From: Texcoconibacillus texcoconensis
Lineage (GTDB): Bacteria > Bacillota > Bacilli > Bacillales > Salisediminibacteriaceae
Reading direction: 5' to 3'
Length of the DNA stretch: 64,000 nucleotides
Assembly: GCF_014202575.1 (NCBI RefSeq)
Contig: NZ_JACHHB010000011.1
Coordinates: 49,681-113,680, forward strand
Below the pieces are notes generated by a model, which searched no databases, was not told where the DNA came from, and was given only the letters and a program-made list of their open reading frames with translations. Positions 45,049 to 54,111 of this stretch are shown here, piece after piece. A program made the translations under genes and the position numbers. The stretch's first letter is position 1. Each line of letters starts with the position of its first letter.

Positions 45049-45768
45049 ATGGCACAATCACTACAAGGAAAGACAGCACTTATCACTGGTGCAGGAAAAG
45101 GAATCGGCAGATCAACAGCGCTTGCCCTCGCGCAAGAAGGCGTCAATGTTGGTTTACTAGCTCGCACTGAAGAAGATTTAAAAAACGTAGCAAGTGAAAT
45201 TGAGGCATTAGGGGTAAAAGCTGCGTACGCAACCGTTGACGTCTCAGAACTAGAACAAGTAGAAAAAGCAGTGGAAAGCGTTACGAATGAACTCGGGTCA
45301 TTCGATATTTTGATTAATAACGCTGGAATTGCCAAGTTCGGTGGATTTCTAGACCTTACACCTGAAGAAGTAAAAAATATCATAGATGTCAACTTAATGG
45401 GTGCTTACAATGTGACACAGGCCGTCCTCCCACAGCTTATCGAGAAAAATGGCGGCGACATTATTAACGTTGCATCAACGGCTGGTCAAAAAGGTGCACC
45501 AAAGACAAGCGCGTATAGTGCATCCAAGTTCGGCCTGATCGGCTTAACGGAATCACTTGCAATGGAAGTACGCAAACACAATATCCGCGTATCTGCCTTA
45601 ACGCCAAGTACAGTGACAACTGAATTAGCTTTAAGAGAAAACTTAACAGACGGAAACCCAGAAAAAGCGATGCAACCTGAGGATATCGCTGAATACATCG
45701 TTTCCCAACTAAAGCTCCACCCGCGTGTATTTATTAAATCAGCTAGCCTCTTGGCAACAAACCCTTAA
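45049..45768 (+). CDS. 3-ketoacyl-ACP reductase-like SDR
   Basis: 239 residues, classical short-chain dehydrogenase: cofactor loop [10 protein letters not shown] with Arg after TLLAR-like LLARTEE (NADP preference), NNAGIAKFG, catalytic Ser in [10 protein letters not shown], and YSASKFG with Tyr and Lys. Annotated in Bacilli as FabG-like paralogue. It is unlikely to be the main FabG because it is outside the fatty acid cluster; it reduces an unknown keto substrate. AAAGGGGAT precedes the ATG. Confidence 0.92.
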   Translation: MAQSLQGKTALITGAGKGIGRSTALALAQEGVNVGLLARTEEDLKNVASEIEALGVKAAYATVDVSELEQVEKAVESVTNELGSFDILINNAGIAKFGGFLDLTPEEVKNIIDVNLMGAYNVTQAVLPQLIEKNGGDIINVASTAGQKGAPKTSAYSASKFGLIGLTESLAMEVRKHNIRVSALTPSTVTTELALRENLTDGNPEKAMQPEDIAEYIVSQLKLHPRVFIKSASLLATNP

Positions 45769-45780
45769 AAAGTTGTTAAT

Positions 45781-45961
45781 GCGGACATTGGTTCCGTTAT
45801 GGACGTAAAATTGCCTTATTTTTGAGGTCAGGTGGACATACGTTCCGTTATTGAGTGATTATCACCCTTTTTTACAGTGATTTTGAGCAAATAACGGAAC
45901 ACATGTCCGCGCACCCTACAAAATCAACCGATTTTTTGAAAATAACGGATCATATGTCCGC
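45781..45961. repeat. Four-copy inverted repeat GGACATnnGTTCCGTTAT
   Basis: Two direct copies (45781-45800 and 45832-45852) are followed by two inverted copies (about 45889-45912 and 45940-45961) with consensus GCGGACATNNGTTCCGTTAT. The set can fold as nested hairpins. Similar motifs are scattered in Bacillaceae genomes. It lies just after the SDR stop codon. Confidence 0.8.
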
Positions 45962-45983
45962 TCAACTTCTTTTTCCTGACCAT

Positions 45984-46091
45984 TCAACTTCTCGCACTTC
46001 TATAGGCCTTCCAAATGTAAATGATCGGTATGACAAGGACTAAAACTGTCAACAAAATCACGTCCGAACCTAAATCTTGCTGCTTCTCCAA
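45984..46091 (-). CDS. Possible tiny membrane peptide
   Basis: A 35-codon frame from a TTG: MEKQQDLGSD then a hydrophobic helix VILLTVLVLVIPIIYIW and KAYRSARS. The helix flanked by acidic and basic ends looks like a real small membrane protein, but the RBS (GGAG 2 nt before the TTG) is too close. It could be a decayed gene tail. Confidence 0.3.
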   Translation of the reverse strand: MEKQQDLGSDVILLTVLVLVIPIIYIWKAYRSARS

Positions 46092-46123
46092 GGCTCCAAT
46101 GTATTAAATCATCAATGTACTAT

Positions 46124-46170
46124 AAAAAAACACGCAATGGTTTACTCTTAATGTAAACGACATTGCGTGC
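46124..46170 (-). terminator. Terminator of the chemoreceptor gene
   Basis: Minus strand CACGCAATG and CATTGCGTG with an inner GTTTAC/GTAAAC form a long stem followed by TTTTTTT. Confidence 0.9.
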
Positions 46171-46216
46171 GAAAGTATCAAATTTTATTTTTTTGCGTCC
46201 GAGAAAAAAGTCTACG

Positions 46217-47989
46217 CTATGTCTTAAACCGCTTCAACGTTTCCTGCATTTCCTCAGCCAACTCAACTAACGATTCAGATGACTTTGTAATATCTTCCAT
46301 CGCTGCAGTTTGCTCTTCACTTGTTGCAGAATATTGATCACTCATTTCCGTCCCTTGGCGAACAGACTCCTGAAACGTCTGTAGCGATTCGGTCATTTCT
46401 AAAGCGTCATTGCTTAAAACATTGAGGTTATTCGTTATTCCTTCCAGTGCATCACGGACTTTCCACCCATAATCATGAATGGTCGTAAAACTTTCTGTTA
46501 CATCAGATGTTTGTTTTGTACTCTTTGCCACCTGTTCAGACGAATCATTCATAGAAGAGACAGCCACTTCTACATCTGCTTGCATTTTCTCGACAAGCGC
46601 TTGAATTTGATGAGCTGATTGCCCTGACTGTTCGGCTAATTTCCGAACCTCGTCGGCAACAACCGCAAAACCTTTACCATATTCCCCAGCTCGCGCAGCT
46701 TCAATCGCTGCATTGAGTGCGAGGAGGTTCGTTTGTTCTGAAATATCGGTAATCATTTCTGTGATCTTTCCAACTTCACTTGAACGATCGCGTAATTGTT
46801 CAATTTTTTCAGATGTAGATTGAACAGACTGGTTGAGCGTTTTCATTTGTTCTGTTGCTGTTCTTAGATTTTCTGCTCCTTCTTCGGAGTGAGTTTGTGT
46901 TTTTTGTGCTAAGGCTCGTGCTTCTTCACTTTCTTTAGACGATTGAACAATGGACTCTGTTTGACCATTAATTTGATGAGCAATGCCTTTAAGCCCTTCT
47001 GCATTTTCATTCGTTTGCTCGGCAAATTGCCCGGAACTTTCAGCTAACTGCTCCATTGAACTTGTGCTTTCTTGAGCACTTGCAGACAGTTCTTCAGAAG
47101 AAGCCGCCAATTGCTCTGCATAACCTTTCACATCATTAAGAAGGTACCTTAAGTTATCTGTCACCGTGTTAAATGATTGAGAAAGGGATTGAAGTTCATC
47201 ACGATTTTTGATGTGAGGATGTTCATGATTAAGGTTACCATTTGCAACATTTTGCATATATTCATCCAGTACTCGGATTGGCCTAGATATATGACGTGAA
47301 AAGAAAAATAACGCCACACCACCAACTAAAAGTGATCCACCAAGTGTCCATATTGTAATAGCAAATAACGTATTCGCTCCACTATTATAATCAGACATAT
47401 AGGAACTTGCTGTTACAATCCAACCCCAGTGCGGATCTTCAGCCGCATAAGCAATTTTTGTTTCTGTCGGAGGATTTTCTTGATCTCCATACCCTGGGAG
47501 TGCCCATTCATAGTAGTCAAAACCACCACCAGAATGTGCGAGCGCAATCTGGTCTTGGACAAAGTACCGTCCATCTTCATCTTGAACATCCCAAACATTT
47601 TCCCCTTCTAATTCCGGGTGAGCAACTTCCAAACCTTCTTGATCATATACGATAAAATAGCCATTTTCGCCGAGGTCAATCTCATCGGTAATTGGACGGG
47701 TACCATCTTCTTGCATTTCCCCTAGAATATGTACCTTCACCTGTTCTTCCGCTTCTTCTTGCGAAAGATTTCCTTCCTCAACTTGCTCATTTAAAGCGTC
47801 GATCATTTGTAATACTTGATTCACGCTGTTTTCTAGCATCACTTGTCCCGACTCATCCAACTCTTCAGTGGCTGTTTGATAACCAGTAAGACCGATGATC
47901 GAACTTGGAATGATAAGGATCGCAAGAGCGAATAATGCCACTTTCTTGCCTATTGTCATTTGCATACTAAATTCATTTGCCCCTTTCAT
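46217..47989 (-). CDS. Methyl-accepting chemotaxis protein (Cache domain)
   Basis: 590 residues: membrane helix (about 12-35), extracellular single-Cache domain (40-205) with [20 protein letters not shown], second helix (210-235), HAMP (240-290) and a cytoplasmic signalling domain (300-590) with the hairpin tip [20 protein letters not shown]. The Cache motif suggests sensing of small acids or amino acids. The start codon overlaps a cre-like site, so carbon catabolite control is possible. Monocistronic. Confidence 0.94.
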   Translation of the reverse strand: MKGANEFSMQMTIGKKVALFALAILIIPSSIIGLTGYQTATEELDESGQVMLENSVNQVLQMIDALNEQVEEGNLSQEEAEEQVKVHILGEMQEDGTRPITDEIDLGENGYFIVYDQEGLEVAHPELEGENVWDVQDEDGRYFVQDQIALAHSGGGFDYYEWALPGYGDQENPPTETKIAYAAEDPHWGWIVTASSYMSDYNSGANTLFAITIWTLGGSLLVGGVALFFFSRHISRPIRVLDEYMQNVANGNLNHEHPHIKNRDELQSLSQSFNTVTDNLRYLLNDVKGYAEQLAASSEELSASAQESTSSMEQLAESSGQFAEQTNENAEGLKGIAHQINGQTESIVQSSKESEEARALAQKTQTHSEEGAENLRTATEQMKTLNQSVQSTSEKIEQLRDRSSEVGKITEMITDISEQTNLLALNAAIEAARAGEYGKGFAVVADEVRKLAEQSGQSAHQIQALVEKMQADVEVAVSSMNDSSEQVAKSTKQTSDVTESFTTIHDYGWKVRDALEGITNNLNVLSNDALEMTESLQTFQESVRQGTEMSDQYSATSEEQTAAMEDITKSSESLVELAEEMQETLKRFKT

Positions 47990-48002
47990 TTAAGCGCTTC
48001 CA
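47989..48002 (-). promoter_or_regulatory. cre-like site at the chemoreceptor start
   Basis: TGGAAGCGCTTAAA on the minus strand matches the catabolite-responsive element TGWAANCGNTNWCA at most positions. It touches the ATG, a position compatible with CcpA roadblock or repression. Confidence 0.4.
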
Positions 48003-48126
48003 TTTTTCTGCGAAATCCGTCGGAATTTGTTTGTTTAGTGCGTATATATTTTATCATGCTTGAATAGGTAAATGATAAGTTTTTTTAATTTAAAAATAAA
48101 AATTTATATTTATTATACTAAACAGA

Positions 48127-48164
48127 AAAGGCACCAAAAGGATGATCCCTTTTGGTACCTTTCG
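48127..48164. terminator. Isolated hairpin between divergent genes
   Basis: AAAGG-C-ACCAAAAGG with CCTTTTGGT-A-CCTTT forms a stem with one mismatch. Both flanking genes read away from it, so it terminates nothing visible. It may be left from a lost gene. Confidence 0.5.
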
Positions 48165-48307
48165 TAGAGAGAGCAAAGCGTTTTTCTCTTACAGTTAATA
48201 TTCTACCTATATATATTAGTAATAGTTTGTGTCAAGTTTTTTTCCGAGGGTGCTTTTATAAATGACGGTCTGAAAATTACCAATTATTACATTAGTCCTA
48301 CCAATAT

Positions 48308-48318
48308 TGTGGTATAAT
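48308..48318 (+). promoter_or_regulatory. Extended -10 promoter
   Basis: TGGTATAAT (48310-48318) is an extended -10 without a convincing -35, about 40 nt upstream of the lipoprotein start. Confidence 0.5.
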
Positions 48319-48357
48319 AAATTTGTTCAAAAATATGGAAAAGAAAGGAAGATCGGT

Positions 48358-49935
48358 TTGAACAAAAAAATATTATTTACAATCTTTATGGCCGTTGTTA
48401 TGTTTTTAGCAGCTTGTACGTCATCATCTGGTCTCCTATTAAAGGAATCAACGTTAAAGCAAATGGAGCTTGAATCCTTTGAAGGAAAATCGACATTAGC
48501 AGTTGATATTGACACCACATCTATGAATCAATCATTTGAAGTAGAAATGGATACGAAACAAGTTGATTTACTAAATTCCGTTGTTGATTTTCAGGTTGGC
48601 ACTGATTTACTCGCATTATTAGGACTTCACGTTGAACCAACAAACGATGGAAGTGTTACACTTTCGATGATATCAAAAGATGGAGAATCAATCATCACCT
48701 CTTCAGAAGATGATATTGGCATTCAGCTTTCAGACATCTCTGCAGAGGAAGAGTTTGGTATAGGAAATGAGGAAGAATATGTAGAATTCCTTACCAGTTT
48801 CCAAGATATCCTTCATCAACTTATGGAAGATTACCTTGAAAACTATGACTTTTCCCTTAATCATATTGAAAGTCACGGTGAAGTATTGATCGACCTTCCT
48901 AATGGCGAAAGTATGAACACAGAGCATATCGAAGTTGAGTTATCGGGAGCAGAAATTTTAGATATGCTTCATTATTCCCTTTCTCACTTTTTAGAGAACG
49001 AGGAATTACAAGAGCAGTTCTTCAAGGAATTTTCTAATCTACAATTGTTAATGCTCGACTTTGTAAATATGAATGAAGAGATTAGCGAAGAAGAAATTCA
49101 GGAAGAATTACAAATGATCGAAACAGAGCTAACTTCCGCTATCGAAGAATTAGTCATCACATTAGAAGAATTCCAATCTGAACATGTGGCAGAAAATGAA
49201 GACATGTTAAACGATTTCGCTAGTGTATCACTTGACACATATATTGGTGTAGACGATACCGAGACATATCAAATGGAATATGCAACTGAGTTTACATTTA
49301 CAGAAGAACTTGCAGACCTAATATTAGAAGATACTAATGAGCCTTTACCATTCTCTATCGGGGATTCGATAACATTATCTTCTAAAGACCAAATTTGGAA
49401 CCACAATCAAGATGTTGGTCCAATTGAAGTACCTGACGAATTAATCACACCAGACATGTTAATGGAGCTAGAGAGTGTGGAAGACTTTAAAGAGATTGCC
49501 GGAGAAGACGCCCTCTTTTCCCAAATCGCAGAACAACTTGCCCCTCTATTTGAGGCTGGCGAATTCGGTTTTATTGAATTGAAAGTAAACGAAAATAAAG
49601 CTGAAACAATCGAAGGAGAAGTAGACACTCACTTATACATTGATGATGGACAATTAATGGCTCCACTTGCTCTCGTTAGCGAACAACTAGGAGCGGATGT
49701 TCAATGGCTTGAGGAAACGCGACAAATCATTGTAGATAATCATAACAATGTACTAGAAATAGATGTTCAAAGTCGTAGCGATAATACTGTGAAATTAAAC
49801 GGAGAAGTATCACATGATATTCATGTGGAAGTTATCGATGGCACAAGTTATGTTAACGTAAGAAACTACGCTGAATCGATGGGATGGACCGTCATGTGGA
49901 TGGATGAAACCCACTCAGCTGTTGTGTTGCCATAG
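48358..49935 (+). CDS. Lipoprotein with C-terminal copper-amine-oxidase N-terminal-like (stalk) domain
   Basis: 525 residues from a TTG with AAAGGAAG 7 nt upstream. The signal peptide ends in the lipobox FLAAC. A long acidic, mostly helical region (25-420, rich in Glu and Leu) has no named domain that I recognise. The last 100 residues (LYIDDGQLMAPLALVSEQLGADVQW... YVNVRNYAESMGWTVMW) are the repeat unit of copper amine oxidase N-terminal stalk domains, common on Bacillaceae surface proteins. Likely anchored to the outer face of the membrane. Function unknown. Confidence 0.8.
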   Translation: MNKKILFTIFMAVVMFLAACTSSSGLLLKESTLKQMELESFEGKSTLAVDIDTTSMNQSFEVEMDTKQVDLLNSVVDFQVGTDLLALLGLHVEPTNDGSVTLSMISKDGESIITSSEDDIGIQLSDISAEEEFGIGNEEEYVEFLTSFQDILHQLMEDYLENYDFSLNHIESHGEVLIDLPNGESMNTEHIEVELSGAEILDMLHYSLSHFLENEELQEQFFKEFSNLQLLMLDFVNMNEEISEEEIQEELQMIETELTSAIEELVITLEEFQSEHVAENEDMLNDFASVSLDTYIGVDDTETYQMEYATEFTFTEELADLILEDTNEPLPFSIGDSITLSSKDQIWNHNQDVGPIEVPDELITPDMLMELESVEDFKEIAGEDALFSQIAEQLAPLFEAGEFGFIELKVNENKAETIEGEVDTHLYIDDGQLMAPLALVSEQLGADVQWLEETRQIIVDNHNNVLEIDVQSRSDNTVKLNGEVSHDIHVEVIDGTSYVNVRNYAESMGWTVMWMDETHSAVVLP

Positions 49936-49956
49936 TTCGTTCTAAAAAACGGTTCG

Positions 49957-49995
49957 ACCACCCAGAAGATAAGGGGCCTGTGTGGCTCTTTTTGC
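49957..49995 (+). terminator. Terminator of the stalk lipoprotein gene
   Basis: CCACCCAG (49958-49965) pairs with CTGTGTGG (49978-49985), one mismatch, followed by CTCTTTTTG. Confidence 0.6.
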
Positions 49996-50060
49996 TTAGT
50001 ATTTGTTCTTTGTAAATCACTTCCATTGCATAAATGCTAAAATTTTGGTTCTAAGTCAAA

Positions 50061-50491
50061 TGTTGGGGTAGGGGCTTATCTCCTACTCCTCACCCTACTT
50101 GAAATTCCGTTGATTTATATTGGTGAAGTAATAAAATGCGTAGCCTTAAACGGTCATAACGCTTAAAACCAAATGCATTCCTTTTTATCACCTTTGTTTG
50201 GTTGTTTTGTCCTTCTATAAAACCATTGCTATAACCAAAAGCAAAACTGTTTAATGTCTCTACCTGCCAATTCTTTAGGGTCTGAATAGCTTAAGTGAAC
50301 TCTTTCATCTCTTCGTTATGGATTTGTCTATAAAACGTATATAATTTCTCCTTAACTTCCCTCGGAGCCGTTGGCCTGTTAAAATCCATCTACACGCACT
50401 CCTATCCTATTCTTGTTTCTCGACCATTCAAGTTTATAGGAATTTGGAGTTTGCGTGTTTTTTATGCTCAAATTTTATTAAGACCCCAACA
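50061..50491 (-). mobile_element. Internally deleted ISL3-type insertion sequence
   Basis: TGTTGGGGT at the left end (50061-50069) and its complement ACCCCAACA at the right end (50483-50491) read inward as inverted repeats. Between them is a minus-strand C-terminal transposase fragment. At about 430 bp it has lost most of an ISL3 element (usually 1.2-1.5 kb). No clear 8-bp target duplication remains. Confidence 0.7.
50090..50396 (-). pseudogene. ISL3-family transposase, C-terminal remnant
   Basis: Translated on the minus strand, LKNWQVETLNSFAFGYSNGF and EGQNNQTKVIKRNAFGFKRY, then LRILLL, is the conserved end of ISL3 transposases (DDE_Tnp_ISL3). An in-frame TAA interrupts it after HNEEMKEFT. 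Upstream, MDFNRPTAPREVKEKLY joins abruptly, so the N-terminal and catalytic parts are deleted. Confidence 0.85.
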
Positions 50492-50524
50492 AATATAATA
50501 GAGCCAAAATTTTTATCGGATAAC

Positions 50525-50564
50525 AAAAAAAACGACGGAAAAGGTTTCCTTTTTCGTCGTTTTT
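50525..50564. terminator. Bidirectional terminator
   Basis: AAAAACGACG and CGTCGTTTTT with inner AAAGG/CCTTT, loop TTT, T runs on both strands. Confidence 0.85.
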
Positions 50565-50640
50565 GAAGTTTCACAGTATATAACTCTTTGTTATCAGCAG
50601 CTTGGGGTCACTTGAATTCCATCTATTGTCTACATTCAAA

Positions 50641-50730
50641 TTATTACTCGCTTCCTCTGACGCAAGTTAAACAACATGAAGGATAGCTTCGGAACTGTAA
50701 GTCGCACCAGAGACACCACCAATGTCCAGC
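50641..50730 (-). pseudogene. Decayed partial copy of the small FMN-binding protein
   Basis: Minus-strand translation DIGGVSGATYSSEAILHVV then a stop and LASEEAS closely follows the end of the intact gene at 50755 (DIDGISGATHSSEAIL...). It is a tandem duplicate of only the last 30 codons, with a nonsense change. It keeps the SGAT flavin-binding motif. Confidence 0.8.
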
Positions 50731-50754
50731 GAGCTCAACTACTTGTGCACAATA

Positions 50755-51084
50755 TTACTTCGCTTCCTCCAACGCACCTTGAACAGCGTCAAGAATAGCT
50801 TCGGAACTGTGAGTCGCACCAGAGATACCATCAATGTCAGGGCTGTTATTGTCAACAATTAAGCTAGGTAAATCGTTAATTGCGTCATCGCTAATACCAT
50901 CTGACTCATCGTGAGAGAGGATTTCAACGTTTTCGATCACATCGTCAGTGATTGTAGTTTCCACAACAATATCGTCGTTGAATCCTTCAGCAGATGTTTC
51001 ATAAACTCCGTCAGAATACTCGTTACATGCCATAATAATAACTGCCATACCAATAATAAGGAAGGTAAGTATCATTTTCTTCAT
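50755..51084 (-). CDS. Small FMN-binding-domain lipoprotein
   Basis: 109 residues. The signal peptide ends in the lipobox IIMAC (Cys 20). The mature part is one FMN-binding domain with DGVYETSAEG at the start and ISGATHSSEAIL, where Thr of S-G-A-T is the residue that ApbE links to FMN. It is likely a membrane-anchored extracellular flavoprotein, a one-domain relative of PplA. AGAGGAGGA precedes the ATG. An apbE gene lies 4 kb upstream on the same strand. Confidence 0.88.
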   Translation of the reverse strand: MKKMILTFLIIGMAVIIMACNEYSDGVYETSAEGFNDDIVVETTITDDVIENVEILSHDESDGISDDAINDLPSLIVDNNSPDIDGISGATHSSEAILDAVQGALEEAK

Positions 51085-51459
51085 TGCAGCGTCCTCCTCT
51101 TGTATTCATTTTATTTACACATGATAAAATCTATTGTTTATTAGTTATATGTTGGGAATACCTTAATAAGAAAACCATAGTGGAAGTATATGGTTTCAAT
51201 AATACGCTTTGCCTAGCAGTTACAAGGTTATGTCTTGTAAAACTTCATTCGAAATAATACATCACTGCTGCAACAAGTAACATTCTAGGACTTTTTACAA
51301 GTAACAAAATATCCAATGGAATGAGTAAACCTATCCCTGCTTCACACACCCCAAAGCTTATATAATGTAATTATCATTTCCTTAAATTATTTTTTATATG
51401 ATTTAAATAATTGCTAGTCTGTAATTAACAGGGAAAGACCTTATAAAAGGGATATTCAG
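51085..51459. other. AT-rich intergenic region
   Basis: About 375 bp upstream of the small FMN-binding gene. Presumably holds its minus-strand promoter. No gene or repeat recognised. Confidence 0.4.
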
Positions 51460-51491
51460 AAAGAGAGGACACGATTTAGATTCCGTGTCCC
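51460..51491 (-). terminator. Hairpin after the FMN-binding pseudogene
   Basis: Minus strand GGACACG and CGTGTCC (51467-51473 with 51484-51490) followed by TCTCTTTCT. Confidence 0.65.
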
Positions 51492-51525
51492 ATCTTCACT
51501 TTTCCACTCTCATTTACGACAATTT

Positions 51526-51951
51526 TTAATAGATACCACGATTTAAACCATCTTGTATAGCTGAGAAAATTTTATTTCCTCGAATAGTAGCACCAGTAAA
51601 TCGATCAACATCGTCAACGAAATCACCTGGTGAATGTAAATCAGCAATAGCATCAAGTGGTTGTCCAACTAGATAATCAAGTACTTCCTCATGCTGCATT
51701 CGAAGGTCATAAAAATCTTCGCCTTCTTATAGGTCAAGGTAGTCTACATCACCATATTGCTAAGTGTCTAAATCCAAGCTCTTTAAACGCATTTCCTTCA
51801 ATTGTAAATTGGACATTTACTTGCATATTTTCTCCATCTGCAAAGACACCATGGTAAGTCCCATCATCATAATCATCCATAGCTAAAGTTACATCATTCC
51901 CTGCAGAATAGATGCCCCGATTTAATGCATCATTTAGAGCAGAAATGATTT
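51526..51951 (-). pseudogene. Decayed FMN-binding-domain gene
   Basis: Minus-strand translation in two frames: first SALNDALNRGIY, DDYDDGTYHGVFADGENMQ and ELGFRHLA, then after a frameshift EEVLDYLVGQPLDAIADLHS, DDVDRFTGATIRGNKIFSAI and QDGLNRGIY. This is the pattern of multi-domain FMN-binding proteins, with one full domain between two GLNRGIY-type ends. Frameshifts and stops disrupt it. It follows the lipoprotein gene at 51953 directly, so it may be a part of a once longer gene or a deleted neighbour. Confidence 0.8.
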
Positions 51952-51952
51952 A

Positions 51953-53059
51953 TTAAAATCTACCTTTAATAACATCTTCTTCACTAATGATCCCAGCTTC
52001 AACTAAAGCTCTTTGGTAAGCTGTTGATTCTCTTGTAACTCTTACTGTTGCTCCCGAAATACCATCCATTGAATCTTGTACCGTTCTTGTCGCACCCGAT
52101 ACATCGTCAACACCAAAGAAATTGTCATCATTAATTCCTTCATTATATCGGTCAATATCCCAGTCAATTAATGAAGTCAGTTCTGTAGCATTTTCGCCGA
52201 TTAAAGATTCTTCAATTGCTTTGTAGTTACCTTCCCAACCACCTAGGCCGAAAAAGTCATAAGTAAGTTCCATTGGAGCAGGCGCATCACCATCAAATTC
52301 AACGCCAGCATTTTCTAAAAATTCTTTCATGCTAGACTCTTTATCCAATCCTTCAAAAACTCCCTGATCTGTAATTGGATCGCCCCAAAGACTGAAACTT
52401 AACAAATTATCGTCTTCATCCCAACCCTCAGGACCAGAACCTGATGTTCTAACTGTGGGAACAGCTAACCCACTTCCGATAGTCATATCTTTCATCGGGG
52501 TCGAAAAATCAAAGTCACTGTCCATCTTGTATTCAAATAAATATCTTGTATATGGTTCGACGATTCCAAAAGCGACATCGCCATCTTCATTCACTGTTAG
52601 TGCGTAAAATGACATCTTATTTGCAGTGTCGATTTCAAACATTGAATCTCCGGCTGCGTATTCCTGATCTTCATTTTCAGGAGTGGCAAGAGTTGGCGCA
52701 ACTGAAAAATCTACATTAACGTCAGCATCAGTATCTTGTCTTGCAAACCAACTTCCTTCGCCATCATCATGTAAGTAAAGACTGCTAACATCTGTAATAA
52801 CACCATCATCATCAAGAGTAATTTCTGTTTCGATCTTTCTCTCTGCTTCTTCAAGAGTTACTCCGTCAGCTTCTCCCCCCCATGAATAACCTACATATGT
52901 TCCTGCGTAACTTTCTTCTTTATCCACGTTAACTTCTTGATTTTCGTTTTCTTCTTTATTAACATCTTCGTTTCCTGTTGCTTCTTCATTTGCAGAACAA
53001 GCAGTAAATAAACTAACAACTACACCAAGCGATAAAACTTTCAATGCTCTTACTTTCAT
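51953..53059 (-). CDS. FMN-binding-type lipoprotein with two SGAT motifs
   Basis: 368 residues. Signal peptide with lipobox LFTAC, then a Glu/Asn-rich linker (22-50). The body has SYAGTYVGYSWGGEADGVTL at the start and VDDVSGATRTVQDS and DGISGATVRVTRES near the end (about 320-345), two potential flavinylation sites. It ends AGIISEEDVIKGRF. Likely a surface flavoprotein that accepts electrons, fed by ApbE-attached FMN. GAGGGGGAT stands before the ATG at 53059. Confidence 0.8.
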   Translation of the reverse strand: MKVRALKVLSLGVVVSLFTACSANEEATGNEDVNKEENENQEVNVDKEESYAGTYVGYSWGGEADGVTLEEAERKIETEITLDDDGVITDVSSLYLHDDGEGSWFARQDTDADVNVDFSVAPTLATPENEDQEYAAGDSMFEIDTANKMSFYALTVNEDGDVAFGIVEPYTRYLFEYKMDSDFDFSTPMKDMTIGSGLAVPTVRTSGSGPEGWDEDDNLLSFSLWGDPITDQGVFEGLDKESSMKEFLENAGVEFDGDAPAPMELTYDFFGLGGWEGNYKAIEESLIGENATELTSLIDWDIDRYNEGINDDNFFGVDDVSGATRTVQDSMDGISGATVRVTRESTAYQRALVEAGIISEEDVIKGRF

Positions 53060-53288
53060 CGTAATCCCCCTCAAAAATAATTTTTTTGTAACTACCTTCA
53101 CATGAATGTGTTCAATTAAGATCACGCTCGAATGAAATTTTATCATACACTTAACCTTTATAAATTTAATAAATATGAAAATTCAATGAAAGAATTCATA
53201 AATCTGAGTCCTACGTTATACAAATTGCCAGTAAAAAATACAACGTTTTATATTCATTTTTAAGCAAGTGAATTATGAAATTGACTCC

Positions 53289-53330
53289 AATAAAAATCCT
53301 TCATAAGCAAATTGCTCATAAAGGATTTCA
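53289..53330 (-). terminator. Terminator of the apbE operon
   Basis: Minus strand AAATCCTTTATGAGCAA with TTGCTTATGAAGGATTT forms an almost perfect 17-bp stem followed by TTATT. Confidence 0.85.
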
Positions 53331-53349
53331 CGTAAAGCTGACCTATTTA

Positions 53350-54111
53350 TTAAACTACCATATACGTTTCTAAAAAAAAGAAAGTGTATAATAATGCAAC
53401 GAAACTTATAAATAAAAACAATTCCGATTTTGAAATAACGACCTTATAAGTGAATAAGTCTTCTGCTTCGACTTGATTGACATACTCTTCTACTTCATCC
53501 AATCGTTTAAAGGAATCCACAATGAAAGCGACGAGTATATTGCTTATTACTCTGATCTTTGTTCTCCAACTACTTTTTTCCGATAGCTTTGTCATGCTAT
53601 TAGTGAAGCTTTCCTTAACTCCTGGACCTAAATGTTTTAATTCATTTACCACACACATAATGACTTTAAGAAAATCTCGAACTGGAACACCTAAACGCTT
53701 CAATGGCGTTAATACGCGATCAAATACTCCAACAATTTCTTCGGTAGGTGTTGAGAAGAAAAATAGACTAGTCGCATACCATAACAAAAAGAGTTGAACT
53801 AATCGTAAACCAACATCTTGATAGGACCCGTACACCATCGACATATCAGTTCCAGATACAGTGGAGACGACGGTTGCCATAAGTAACCCAAACATATACG
53901 GCACAATGATAATGATTAAATAGGCAACCATACTTTTCATCATCTCTCGTAATCGAGCCCCATATATATACGTAGAGAGGAACAAATATAAACTTAAAAG
54001 TATAAAACTAAGATAATGATCAATAAAAAAAGGAATAACACCTAAAGTAACTGCTATAAAAAATTTATAGCCGCTATCGATTGGCCAAAACCCCTTGTTC
54101 TTCCATCTCAT
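53350..54111 (-). CDS. EcfT/CbiQ-like transmembrane protein
   Basis: 253 residues with four to five helices and a cytoplasmic helical part, the layout of ECF transporter T subunits (CbiQ family). LFLSTYIYGARLREMMKS and PLKRLGVPVRDFLKVIM match the coupling-helix regions. Normally EcfT works with two ATPases and a substrate-binding S protein; no ATPase is nearby. Its start overlaps the previous gene by 38 nt; RBS AGAGGG is 7 nt before the ATG at 54111. In flavin-based electron transfer loci such a gene accompanies FMN export. Confidence 0.78.
   Translation of the reverse strand: MRWKNKGFWPIDSGYKFFIAVTLGVIPFFIDHYLSFILLSLYLFLSTYIYGARLREMMKSMVAYLIIIIVPYMFGLLMATVVSTVSGTDMSMVYGSYQDVGLRLVQLFLLWYATSLFFFSTPTEEIVGVFDRVLTPLKRLGVPVRDFLKVIMCVVNELKHLGPGVKESFTNSMTKLSEKSSWRTKIRVISNILVAFIVDSFKRLDEVEEYVNQVEAEDLFTYKVVISKSELFLFISFVALLYTFFFLETYMVV

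Noticed and set aside
48127..48164. T-box or other riboswitch before the stalk lipoprotein
   Set aside because: Only a simple terminator-like hairpin is visible; no specifier or antiterminator sequence.
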